Shown here one piece after another: positions 1 through 6,099 of a DNA stretch of 9,212 nucleotides. The translations under genes were made by a program, and so were the position numbers. The notes below the pieces were generated by a model that had not been told where the DNA came from, did no database searches, and worked only from the letters and a program-made list of their open reading frames with translations. Location: the NCBI GenBank assembly GCA_002347185.1, contig DDXK01000140.1, forward strand, positions 1 through 9,212. The letters are read 5' to 3'. Source of the DNA: Desulfobulbaceae bacterium UBA2262 (lineage in GTDB: Bacteria; Desulfobacterota; Desulfobulbia; Desulfobulbales; Desulfurivibrionaceae). The stretch's first letter is position 1. Each line of letters begins with the position of its first letter.

Positions 1-133
1 GGAAGGCGGCTACGACATCCGCACCGTCCAGGAGCTGCTGGGCCACAGCAATGTCTCCACCACCATGATCTACACCCATGTCCTCAACCGGGGCGGGCGC
101 GGGGTGGTGAGCCCGCTGGACGGGCTGCGCTGA
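1..133 (+). CDS. intI: Integron-type tyrosine recombinase (integron integrase), C-terminal fragment
   Basis: Partial gene cut by the left edge; the reading frame begins at base 2 and 43 residues remain before a TGA stop. The tail carries the last part of the tyrosine recombinase catalytic domain: LLGH supplies the conserved late His and TTMIYTH contains the nucleophilic Tyr that forms the 3'-phosphotyrosyl DNA intermediate. The extension after the Tyr (VLNRGGRGV followed by SPLD) is the pattern typical of integron integrases (IntI) rather than XerC/XerD or phage integrases. IntI enzymes recombine attC sites of gene cassettes into attI. In most integrons attI and the cassettes lie beyond the 5' end of intI, which here is outside the window to the left. 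I found no attC-like site downstream. A general phage-type recombinase is a less likely alternative. Confidence 0.8.
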   Translation, partial: EGGYDIRTVQELLGHSNVSTTMIYTHVLNRGGRGVVSPLDGLR

Positions 134-201
134 GGGGCGGGAAATGGTTGCGTCCGGAAGGCGGCCGGGCGATAATGGGGCAAAAGGGGAGGCAGGCCGT
201 C

Positions 202-939
202 ATGGAACTTCGGGTTCTCTCGTACAACATCCACCGGGCCATCGGTGTTGACCGCCGCTTCCTGCCCGAGCGCATCGCCGAGATCATCGCCCACCACAAC
301 GCCGATCTCGTTCTGCTTCAGGAGGTGGATGTCGGGGTGCCCCGCTCCCGGGAATTGAACCTGGCCGAGGTGCTGGCCGAGCGGCTCGGCTATCCTCACC
401 ACGCCCTGGGCCTCAACGTCCGGCTCAAGAAGGGGATGTACGGCAACGCCACCCTGAGCCGCTATCCCATACTCAGCACCCGCAATATCGACCTGACCAT
501 CGAGGACCGCAAAAGGCGCGGCTGCCTCTTCACCGAGCTGGCCCTGCCCGGCGATCCGCCCCGCCCGCTGGCGGTTTTCAATCTGCATCTGGGGCTTTCC
601 TTCAAGGAGCGGCCCCGGCAGGTGGGGGTCCTGGTGCGCAGCGAGGAGTTCGCCTCCCTCGATCCCGGCGCCCCCTGTCTGGTGGCGGGGGATTTCAACG
701 ACTGGTGGACGCGGCTGGCCCCCCTTTTCACCGAGGCCCTCGGCTTCGGCTGCGCCACCAACCATGCGACCGGCTACCAGGACGCCATTTTGACCTACCC
801 TTCCTTTTCTCCCACCACCGGGCTGGACAAGATCTTCTTCCGGGGTCCGCTGGCGCTGCAGGCCGGCAGGCGTTGCCGCCTCAACCTTTCCAGGGTGGCC
901 AGCGACCATCTCCCTGTCATTGCCGAATTCCAGATCTGA
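202..939 (+). CDS. Endonuclease/exonuclease/phosphatase (DNase I-fold) family protein
   Basis: A 245-residue single-domain EEP-superfamily enzyme, a metal-dependent phosphodiesterase/phosphomonoesterase fold shared by DNase I, exonuclease III, sphingomyelinases and inositol phosphatases. Motifs appear in the expected order: SYNIHRA (residues 7-13) with the metal-region Asn, QEVD (40-43) with the catalytic Glu, NATLSRYPI (82-90), NLHLG (127-131) with a catalytic-site His, GDFND (163-167) with the Asp/Asn pair, and SDHLPV (234-239) with the terminal Asp-His dyad. All active-site residues are present, so it should be active; the substrate (DNA or a phospholipid/phosphoester) cannot be told. There is no signal peptide, suggesting a cytoplasmic location. 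The frame is open from an ATG at 148, but ATG 202 is chosen because MELRVLSYN is where family members begin and an AGGGGAGG Shine-Dalgarno precedes it. It starts 68 bp after the recombinase gene and could be co-transcribed with it. Confidence 0.93.
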   Translation: MELRVLSYNIHRAIGVDRRFLPERIAEIIAHHNADLVLLQEVDVGVPRSRELNLAEVLAERLGYPHHALGLNVRLKKGMYGNATLSRYPILSTRNIDLTIEDRKRRGCLFTELALPGDPPRPLAVFNLHLGLSFKERPRQVGVLVRSEEFASLDPGAPCLVAGDFNDWWTRLAPLFTEALGFGCATNHATGYQDAILTYPSFSPTTGLDKIFFRGPLALQAGRRCRLNLSRVASDHLPVIAEFQI

Positions 940-966
940 AGCCTGCTGGGCCGCGGTTTTTTGCCC

Positions 967-1125
967 TGCCTAGCAGCCCGTTGCAAAACGGGCTGCTAGG
1001 CACAGGATGTGCCGCCGAATTTCGCAGGCTCTGAAAGAGCCAAGAAAATCGTAAGGGTGGCCGAAGCGCCTTTGGCCAACCGACAGTTGAAAAAGCCAGG
1101 GACGGCTTTTTCAACGGACTGCTAG
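967..1125. repeat. Palindromic intergenic repeat element of about 160 bp
   Basis: The gap between two convergent genes is filled by a structured element. Its ends are inverted 20-bp copies, CTAGCAG(C/T)CCGTTG plus an A-rich tail, at 970-989 and (reversed) 1106-1125, matching at 17 of 20 positions. The left end is itself a perfect 16-bp hairpin (967-982 with 987-1002) closed by a GCAA tetraloop. The right end contains a perfect 12-bp hairpin (1086-1097 with 1104-1115). Between them are two smaller stem-loops: GGCTCT/AGAGCC (1027-1041) and an imperfect one around 1055-1081. This looks like a REP/MITE-type non-coding repeat. It may also help separate the convergent transcripts, although neither large hairpin is followed by a clear T-tract. 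The family assignment is inference; copy number elsewhere is unknown. Confidence 0.75.
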
Positions 1126-1967
1126 AGGAGAAAACGGACGAAGAGGGCGGTGGTGGCGGCCCAGAGGAGGACGAGGGCCGTGGCCGCCGCGCAGAGGGTG
1201 GCCAGGCTCTTGTGGCCCAGCCGTTCGCGCCCCTGTTCCTGGTAGCCGAGGAGCAGGCCGCAGAGCGCGCCGACCGCCATGCCGCCGCCGTGCGCCCAGT
1301 TGTTGATACCGGGGACGAGAAAGCCGAAGACGAAGATGCCCAGGGCCCAGCCCCCGATCTGCCGGGCGATCTGCTCGCCGTAAAAGCCGCCCCGGCTCTT
1401 GCCGTAGTAAAAGGCGGCGCCGATCAGGGCGCAGACCGCGGCCGAGGCGCCGATGGTGAAGCGGACCCCGGCCAGCCAGGAGAGGAGGAAGCCGCCGATC
1501 CCGCCCAGGGTGTAAATGATGAACATCCGCGAGAGGCCGTATTCCTGGATGAGCAGGGGGCCGAGCTGGCGCAGGGCCAGCATGTTGAAGATCAGGTGCA
1601 GCAGGCTGCCGTGCAGGTAGTTGGCGGCAAGCAGGCTCCACCAGCGGTGGAGGCCGGAGATGGGCAGGGTGCCGGTGGCGCCGAGGAGGAGCAGGCTGCG
1701 GTTGTCCGGCGAGAGGAAGTCGAAGGGGTGGAAGTGCAGCCCGGTGCTCTTGGGATTGAGGAGGATGGCGAGCAGATAGAAGGCGATATTGACCCCGATC
1801 AGCCGCTTGAGAAAAAGGTCCGGGTCGCGCAGGGAGCCGGAAAGGCCGATGTTTTTCCACGGCGAGCCGGGCGAGCGCAGGCCGCAGTAGGGGCAGACGG
1901 GTTCGTCGCGGCTGATGAGGCGGCGGCATTCCGGGCAAAGCTGTGAATTTTTTCTGGTGCTGGGCAT
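1122..1967 (-). CDS. Rhomboid-family intramembrane serine protease with N-terminal zinc ribbon
   Basis: A 281-residue membrane protease that cleaves transmembrane substrates within the bilayer. Residues 11-28 form a CPEC...CPYC zinc ribbon ahead of the membrane domain. The rhomboid core follows: first TM near 55-72; the HGSLLHLIFN motif (H119, H124, N128) of TM2 that forms the oxyanion region; TM near 146-166; GASAA (173-177) with the nucleophile Ser175; and AHGGG (225-229) with the catalytic His226, completing the Ser/His dyad. A final hydrophobic segment lies at about 256-278. The usual GxSG reads GASA here, which is tolerated in the family. The start ATG at 1967 has only a weak Shine-Dalgarno. 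The stop TAG (1122-1124) lies inside the edge of the palindromic repeat, so the last codons adjoin it. Transcription converges on the EEP gene and diverges from the gene at 2186. Substrates cannot be inferred. Confidence 0.95.
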   Translation of the reverse strand: MPSTRKNSQLCPECRRLISRDEPVCPYCGLRSPGSPWKNIGLSGSLRDPDLFLKRLIGVNIAFYLLAILLNPKSTGLHFHPFDFLSPDNRSLLLLGATGTLPISGLHRWWSLLAANYLHGSLLHLIFNMLALRQLGPLLIQEYGLSRMFIIYTLGGIGGFLLSWLAGVRFTIGASAAVCALIGAAFYYGKSRGGFYGEQIARQIGGWALGIFVFGFLVPGINNWAHGGGMAVGALCGLLLGYQEQGRERLGHKSLATLCAAATALVLLWAATTALFVRFLL

Positions 1968-2070
1968 GGCGAAAGGGTGCTGGTCCTCGATCGGAAAGGC
2001 TTTTGGAGCAGGGTAACCGCAATCGCGGAAAAAGGCGAGGGAAAGGAGACGCCCGCGGCGATTCCGGCTG

Positions 2071-2099
2071 TTGTCAAGCGCCGCTTTTCGAGGTAAAGA
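2071..2099 (+). promoter_or_regulatory. Possible divergent promoter segment (weak)
   Basis: The 218-bp gap 1968-2185 between the divergent rhomboid and membrane-protein genes must hold both promoters. The best sigma70-like candidate on the plus strand is TTGTCA (2071-2076), a 17-bp spacer, then TAAAGA (2094-2099); the -10 matches only 3 of 6 consensus bases. The same spot reads TTGACA on the minus strand (2077 to 2072), a perfect -35 hexamer for the rhomboid gene but without a convincing -10. Nothing else in the gap is distinctive. Confidence 0.2.
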
Positions 2100-2185
2100 G
2101 AGGAGTCGTTTCGAGCCGGCAGGAGCCGGCGCGGGTGGCTTGCCCGCACTTTTCCTGCAGGATTTTATTGAGAGAGATCAGGGAG

Positions 2186-2755
2186 ATGCCCGCGCATCGG
2201 TTCTTTGGGCGCGCGGGGCTGGCAGAGATGGGCAACTGGTACACACTGGATTGGCAGACCCGCACCGCGGTGCTCTTCATCGCCTGCGGCGCGGTGATCC
2301 TCGGCATCAGCATTTTTTATCTCCAGGGAATCTTCAGGGCGACGCCCCTCATCTCCGAGCGCAGCCAGCGCTATATCGTGCGTTTTTTGCGGGCCCACCG
2401 CCTGCTGATGCTTTTCTTCCTCGCCGGCTATCTCGTGGTGGCGGGCAGCGTGCTGATCGGCAGGGTCAATATCGGGGTCCTACCCGTGAGCCTGATCTTT
2501 CTCCTCGGCGCCGTCTTCGTCCTGCTCGGCATCTTCCTGCACGCGCGGATGGTCGAGGAGATCCAGCGGACCATCCAGGGGCTGCTGCCCATCTGCATGG
2601 AGTGCAAGCGGATCAGGATGCAGGGCTGCGCTTCCTCCGATCAGCACTCCTGGAAGGAAATAGAGTCCTATATCTCCCAGCGGACCGAGGCCAGATTCTC
2701 GCACGGCATCTGCCCGGAATGCCTCGACAAGGTGCGCCAGAGGCGGCGCGGCTAG
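2186..2755 (+). CDS. Small membrane protein with C-terminal Cys-rich (CMEC...SHGICPEC) module
   Basis: No named family recognised for the whole protein (189 residues from ATG 2186). Three hydrophobic segments are visible: about residues 26-49, 72-92 and 97-118. A short charged amphipathic stretch (RMVEEIQRTIQG) then leads into PICMECKRIR (C137, C140) and FSHGICPEC (H173, C176, C179). This paired-Cys module with an intervening W..IESYI region is familiar at the C-terminus of many deltaproteobacterial PAS, GGDEF and response-regulator proteins, where it probably binds a metal; here it is attached to a bare membrane anchor instead. Its role (redox or metal sensing) is inference. The start is uncertain: the frame is open back to 1943, ATG 2186 has only weak SD-like sequence upstream, TTG 2168 follows an AGGA at good spacing, and ATG 2228 would give 175 residues. 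It diverges from the rhomboid gene. Confidence 0.85.
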   Translation: MPAHRFFGRAGLAEMGNWYTLDWQTRTAVLFIACGAVILGISIFYLQGIFRATPLISERSQRYIVRFLRAHRLLMLFFLAGYLVVAGSVLIGRVNIGVLPVSLIFLLGAVFVLLGIFLHARMVEEIQRTIQGLLPICMECKRIRMQGCASSDQHSWKEIESYISQRTEARFSHGICPECLDKVRQRRRG

Positions 2756-2770
2756 CCCCTGGCGCGGAGA

Positions 2771-2810
2771 GAAACCCTGCGCGGCAGGGCGCGCAGGGTT
2801 TCCCTTGTTC
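2771..2810 (+). terminator. Rho-independent-like terminator after the membrane-protein gene
   Basis: A perfect 12-bp stem (2771-2782 with 2791-2802), 8-nt loop and a T-enriched tail (CCTTGTTCTGTTC). It lies 16 bp after the stop of the plus-strand gene and just before the end of the convergent cytochrome gene. The T-run is interrupted, so termination may be partial; on the minus strand no T-tract follows. Confidence 0.65.
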
Positions 2811-2813
2811 TGT

Positions 2814-3251
2814 TCAACAGCCTTCCACCGCTTTTTTCGCCTTCTTTTCCTTCACATGACAGTCGTTGCAGCCGCTGGGGCCGGTTTTGCCGTTCACGCC
2901 GGCGGCGTGGCAGCTCTTGCAGCGGGCATGGAAGACATCCATGGGCTTGCGCAGCTTCTCGTTGGCAAAGTCCGCCTTGTGGCAGTTCCCGCAGTGCAGG
3001 GCCTCTCCGTTGGCCAGGGCGCCGATCTTCGCTTCATCAAGCGGCTGGTGGCCGGCGTCGTGGTGGCAGCTGCCGCAGGCAAGGCCGAGGGCGGTGTGGG
3101 TGGCGTGGTTGAACTGGGCCGGTTTTTTGCCTTCGATGGTGATCGCGGCGGCCGGCGCCTTGAGTTCGGCGGCGGCCGGGCCGGCCTCCGCCAGGTTGAT
3201 GAGGAAGGCGGTGGTGCAGAGCGCGGCCAGGGTCAACAGGGTCTTTTTCAT
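2814..3251 (-). CDS. Periplasmic tetraheme cytochrome c (cytochrome c3/class III family)
   Basis: A 145-residue exported electron-transfer protein. Residues 1-29 form a Sec signal peptide (MKKT, hydrophobic core, AEA and AAA cleavage options). Four CXXCH heme c sites follow: CGSCH (59-63), CGNCH (87-91), CKSCH (111-115) and CNDCH (128-132). Candidate distal His ligands are H49, H52, H64 and H109, consistent with bis-His hemes. About 115 mature residues with four hemes fits the low-potential cytochrome c3 family, which shuttles electrons in the periplasm between hydrogenases or formate dehydrogenases and membrane complexes. The protein ends in a Cys. ATG 3251 is chosen over an in-frame ATG at 3416 because a strong AAGGAGG lies 7 nt upstream and the signal peptide begins there. 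A terminator separates it from the molybdoenzyme operon, so it has its own promoter; a functional link with that operon is possible but unproven. Confidence 0.95.
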   Translation of the reverse strand: MKKTLLTLAALCTTAFLINLAEAGPAAAELKAPAAAITIEGKKPAQFNHATHTALGLACGSCHHDAGHQPLDEAKIGALANGEALHCGNCHKADFANEKLRKPMDVFHARCKSCHAAGVNGKTGPSGCNDCHVKEKKAKKAVEGC

Positions 3252-3282
3252 GGTGGGTCCTCCTTGGGGGGTTCTTTTTCGG

Positions 3283-3301
3283 CCGGGGCGAAGCGCCCCG
3301 G
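3283..3301 (-). repeat. 5'-leader stem-loop of the cytochrome gene
   Basis: Perfect 8-bp inverted repeat CCGGGGCG/CGCCCCGG with a 3-nt loop, ending 17 nt upstream of the Shine-Dalgarno of the cytochrome gene. If transcribed it would form a stable hairpin in the leader. It is followed by TTTT on the plus strand only, so it is not a terminator for the cytochrome transcript. Confidence 0.5.
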
Positions 3302-3324
3302 TTTTGCCTCTGCCCAATAGTATC

Positions 3325-3345
3325 GGGAAAAGGCAGGCTTTTCCC
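3325..3345 (-). repeat. Inverted repeat upstream of the cytochrome gene
   Basis: Perfect 8-bp arms GGGAAAAG/CTTTTCCC with a 5-nt loop. It lies directly upstream of a -10-like TACTAT on the minus strand (3322 to 3317, 4 of 6 consensus matches, no recognisable -35), so it may be an operator or part of the promoter region. Function is inferred from position only. Confidence 0.4.
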
Positions 3346-3368
3346 AGAGGACATGGGGGGACATCGTG

Positions 3369-3400
3369 CCGACATCGGGCGGGATGGCCGCCGATGTCGG
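3369..3400. promoter_or_regulatory. Long inverted repeat, possible operator upstream of the cytochrome gene
   Basis: Perfect 10-bp arms CCGACATCGG and CCGATGTCGG separated by 12 bp. A third copy of the core GACATCG sits at 3360-3366, 11 bp before the one at 3371-3377, so the 7-mer occurs three times in 39 bp. The position is about 120 bp upstream of the cytochrome start and just past the end of the molybdoenzyme operon. Binding by a dimeric regulator is a reasonable guess; no regulator family is recognisable from the half-site. Confidence 0.4.
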
Positions 3401-3447
3401 GTGCCGGACGGGCCAAGGCCTCGCCCGGCTACTGCGGAGGGCGGGCG

Positions 3448-3490
3448 AAAAAAAGGGCGGCACGGGGAGTGGCCCCTGCCGCCCTTTTTC
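3448..3490 (-). terminator. Strong rho-independent terminator of the molybdoenzyme operon
   Basis: Near-perfect hairpin: GGGCGGCA (3455-3462) pairs with TGCCGCCC (3477-3484), with an inner GGGG/CCCC stem and A/T flanks. On the minus strand the stem runs into seven T residues (complement of 3448-3454), the classic intrinsic terminator. It starts 27 bp after the stop of the ferredoxin-subunit gene and marks the end of the operon. Confidence 0.92.
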
Positions 3491-3517
3491 CGTGATGTCG
3501 TGCTGGGGTGCGCGGGC

Positions 3518-3970
3518 CTACAGCTCCTGCATGGTCACCAGCTTCAGGGCATGGGTGGTGCACTTGGTCACGCAGGCGGGCTTGAGGCCGGCGTCGATGC
3601 GGTCCATGCAGTAATCGCACTTCACCGCCTTGTTGCTTTCCGAATTGTACTGGGGGATCCCCCAGGGGCAGGCGCCGGCGCAGGCCATGCAGCCGATGCA
3701 CTTTTCCTGCTCGACAAAGACGATGCCGTCCTCCCGCTTCTGCATGGCGCCGGTGGGGCAGACCGGCACGCAGAAGGGATCCTCGCAATGGCGGCAGCTG
3801 CGGAAGGCGAATTCCGTCTTGGGCACCCCTTTCACCGACTTCAACGGCTCATGGCTGATCTCGCAGAGAAAGGGGCCGACCGGCAGGCCCTTGTTGGTTT
3901 TGCAATGGAGCTCGCAGCCGTGGCAGCCTATGCAGCGCCTGCTGTTCAGGTAGATCGCGTATTTGTTCAT
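3518..3970 (-). CDS. Four-cluster [4Fe-4S] ferredoxin subunit of a molybdopterin oxidoreductase (PsrB/PhsB/DmsB-like)
   Basis: The 150-residue electron-transfer subunit partnering the upstream molybdoenzyme. Sixteen Cys are arranged for four [4Fe-4S] clusters: C13-x2-C16-x2-C19-x3-C23; C59-x2-C62-x4-C67-x3-C71; C91-x2-C94-x2-C97-x3-C101; and C118-x2-C121-x11-C133-x3-C137. This is the DmsB/PsrB/PhsB/NrfC layout. At 150 residues it is on the short side for this family, with little beyond the cluster-binding core and no membrane segment or export signal. Its ATG overlaps the stop of the catalytic-subunit gene in an ATGA arrangement (3967-3970), and an AAGGTGG Shine-Dalgarno lies 4 nt upstream; both indicate translational coupling and a fixed subunit ratio. 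An in-frame open stretch continues upstream to 4435, but it runs antiparallel to nothing conserved and overlaps the catalytic gene. In related enzymes this subunit docks on an NrfD-type anchor; none is encoded here. Confidence 0.95.
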   Translation of the reverse strand: MNKYAIYLNSRRCIGCHGCELHCKTNKGLPVGPFLCEISHEPLKSVKGVPKTEFAFRSCRHCEDPFCVPVCPTGAMQKREDGIVFVEQEKCIGCMACAGACPWGIPQYNSESNKAVKCDYCMDRIDAGLKPACVTKCTTHALKLVTMQEL

Positions 3971-6081
3971 AGTTCCACCTTCCGCTGAGGATTCTTGGAG
4001 CTTCTCCGCACGGAGACGAAGGTTTCGCAGAGATTGAGGCCGCCGCCCACCGGATCCATGTTCTGCAGCTGGCCGACCATCAGCTTCTGGTCGCTCATCC
4101 CGGCATGGTAGGCCCGGGTCTGCAACGGAATCTGCCGTCCGAAGCCATGCACCGTGTAGACCGCCTCCGGGTGGATGAAGTCGGTGACCCTGGCGCGGAC
4201 CGTGCTGGTGACCGGCCCGGAGGAGACATCGACCATGTCGCCGTCGTTGACCCCGATCCTGCTTGCGGCCTTGCTGTTGATCCAGAGGGAGTTCTCCGGC
4301 ATCATCTCGTTGAGCAGGGGATTGTTGATGGTATGGCCGTGGGCGTGGATGGGCGAGCGGCCGAAGACCAGGCGGAACTGCCCCTTGGGAGGCCTTTCCG
4401 GGCTTTCGTAGGGCTTCCAGGAGGGGAATCCGCACTCGCTCAGCTTCTGGCTGCTGAACTCGATCTTGCCCGAGGGGGTCTTGAACTTGCCGTCCAGCTT
4501 CTCCCGGTCGAAGAGCACCGGTTTTTCGGCAAGCTCGACAAAGCCTTTTTGCTCGAAATCCTGGAGGCCCAGGCCGGTGGGCTCCAGCTGCCAGGCCCAG
4601 AGCTCCTGCAGATTGTTGAAGGGAAAGTACTCGTCAAGCCCCAGCCTTCTGGCCAGCCCCTTGATGATGGTACAGAGGCAGGCGGTGTCGCTCTGCGGCT
4701 CAATGGCCTTGTTGCGCTTGATGAGCCTGGGCTTGAGCCCTTTCTGCACGGCGATCATGCTGTCACGCTCCAGGTAGGTCGCCTCCGGCAGGATCACGTC
4801 GCTGTACCAGCCGAATTCGCTGTAGTGGGTGTCCACCGAGACGAGGAGGTCGCAGTTGTCCAGGGCTTCCTTCTGGGCGGCCGGATCGGGGAAGCAGGTG
4901 AAAGGGTCGTGGCGGACGCAGATGACCCCCTTGATCGGATAGGGCTTGCCGGTGGCCATGGCCTTGTAGAAGAGATGGAAGAGGCCCGGCCCCTTTTCGA
5001 AGTGTTTGTACTCCTCTCCCACTCCGTCGGCCCTGGGGATGGTGAGCTTGGGCGAGAGGTCGGCGAGGCTGCGCACCCCTTTTTTGCCGTAGTCCCCGGG
5101 CCCTTTGGCAAAGATGAGCCCCCCCTCGATTTCGATGTTGCCCATCAGCGCGTTGAGGCAGTTCAGGGCCCGGCTGGCATAGAAGGAATCGCGGTAGCGG
5201 GAAAGCATCCAGCCGGGATGGAAGATCACTCTGGGGCGGTCCTCGCCGATCTGGGCCACCAGCTCGTGGATGTTCTTTTCCTTGACTCCGCACTCCTTGG
5301 CGGCCCATTCCGCCGAACAGTTCTCGACAAAGGCGCTCAGCTCGGCAAAACCGGTGGTGTAGCGTTCGACAAACCCGGCGTCATAGGCCCTGGCCTTGAT
5401 CAACTCATGAATGAGGGCCAGCGCCAGGGCGTAATCGGTGCCCGGCCGGACCTGGAAGAAGTTGTCCGCCTTGATGCCGGTGAGGGTCTGGCGCACATCC
5501 ACGTAGGTCATGCGGCCGCCGTTGTCCAGCATGTCCATGACCTGGTTCACCTCGGCCGGCCGCAGGGAGGCGAGGATGTTGCGGCCGAAGAGCACCAGGT
5601 GCCTGGCGTTCTTGATGTCGTAGATGAAGCCCTTGCGGCCGAGGCCGAAGAGCGAGAGGCTGGCGTGGTGCACGTTCCGGCCGCAGGAGCTGTCGTGGTT
5701 GGAGTAGTTGGGCGAGCCCAGGGCGTGGGTGAAGGCCTTGACGACATCCTGGAAGGGGCCGCCCCGCGAGCTGGCCAGGATCGCCTGGGCGCCGTAGCGC
5801 TCCTTGATGCCCCTGATCTTGTCGGCCACATAGTCGAGGGCGAATTCCCAGCTCACCGGCTCCCAGCGCCCGGCCCCGCGGCCGCCCTTCCGGATCAGGG
5901 GCTGCCGGGGCCTTTCCTGGTCGGCGACCAGGGCCGGGCCTGCCGACCCTTTGGCGCAGAGGGCGCCTTTCAGCAGATGCTGGTTGCCCTCGATCCATTT
6001 CACCGCGCCATCTTCGACCTCGACCCGGATGGGGCAGCGGACGGTGCACATGCCGCACATGCTCCAGACTGATTTTCTCAT
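3967..6081 (-). CDS. Molybdopterin-dependent oxidoreductase catalytic subunit (polysulfide/thiosulfate reductase-like), no Tat signal
   Basis: A 704-residue DMSO-reductase-superfamily enzyme carrying a bis-MGD molybdenum (or tungsten) centre. The N-terminus goes straight into the [4Fe-4S] site: C9-x2-C12-x3-C16-x25-C42. SSCGRN near residue 133 is the likely Cys ligand to the metal; the absence of a Cys/Sec-His pair argues against formate dehydrogenase. Residues about 566-690 form the dinucleotide-binding domain, ending in a DPVGGG motif typical of PsrA/PhsA-like proteins. There is no twin-arginine leader, so the protein should be cytoplasmic, unlike classical PsrA or PhsA; its length equals those proteins without their leader. 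Neighbouring TauE/SafE genes favour a sulfur compound (thiosulfate, polysulfide, tetrathionate or sulfite) as substrate, but this is inference. A GGAGG lies 10 nt before ATG 6081, and the gene follows the response regulator after 18 bp. Confidence 0.93.
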   Translation of the reverse strand: MRKSVWSMCGMCTVRCPIRVEVEDGAVKWIEGNQHLLKGALCAKGSAGPALVADQERPRQPLIRKGGRGAGRWEPVSWEFALDYVADKIRGIKERYGAQAILASSRGGPFQDVVKAFTHALGSPNYSNHDSSCGRNVHHASLSLFGLGRKGFIYDIKNARHLVLFGRNILASLRPAEVNQVMDMLDNGGRMTYVDVRQTLTGIKADNFFQVRPGTDYALALALIHELIKARAYDAGFVERYTTGFAELSAFVENCSAEWAAKECGVKEKNIHELVAQIGEDRPRVIFHPGWMLSRYRDSFYASRALNCLNALMGNIEIEGGLIFAKGPGDYGKKGVRSLADLSPKLTIPRADGVGEEYKHFEKGPGLFHLFYKAMATGKPYPIKGVICVRHDPFTCFPDPAAQKEALDNCDLLVSVDTHYSEFGWYSDVILPEATYLERDSMIAVQKGLKPRLIKRNKAIEPQSDTACLCTIIKGLARRLGLDEYFPFNNLQELWAWQLEPTGLGLQDFEQKGFVELAEKPVLFDREKLDGKFKTPSGKIEFSSQKLSECGFPSWKPYESPERPPKGQFRLVFGRSPIHAHGHTINNPLLNEMMPENSLWINSKAASRIGVNDGDMVDVSSGPVTSTVRARVTDFIHPEAVYTVHGFGRQIPLQTRAYHAGMSDQKLMVGQLQNMDPVGGGLNLCETFVSVRRSSKNPQRKVEL

Positions 6082-6099
6082 GGTGGATAATCCTCCGTT

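Noticed and set aside
70..909. Minus-strand open frame of 279 codons opposite the EEP gene
   Set aside because: Gly/Pro/Gln-rich, no motifs, overlaps a complete EEP active-site series on the plus strand and the recombinase tail.
967..1125. attC recombination site or integron cassette boundary, given the integron integrase nearby
   Set aside because: The GTTG and CAAC ends do not fit the RYYYAAC/GTTRRRY core with the expected spacing, the arms are perfect rather than bulged, and the site lies downstream of intI. A covariance-model attC search would settle it.
3327..3346. Sigma54-like TGG...GC sequence upstream of the cytochrome gene on the minus strand
   Set aside because: GG and GC are 9 bp apart instead of 10, and the similarity arises from the arms of the 3325-3345 inverted repeat.
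4105..6072. Long plus-strand open frame of 655 codons opposite the molybdoenzyme gene
   Set aside because: It is an antisense shadow caused by high GC at third codon positions; the product is low-complexity (rich in V, G, E, D, A, L), shows no family motifs, and the opposite strand encodes a clear enzyme.
3967..6081. Formate dehydrogenase as identity of the molybdoenzyme
   Set aside because: Formate dehydrogenases have a Cys or Sec followed by His at the metal ligand; here the likely ligand reads SSCGRN, and the C-terminal DPVGGG pattern fits the polysulfide/thiosulfate reductase group better.
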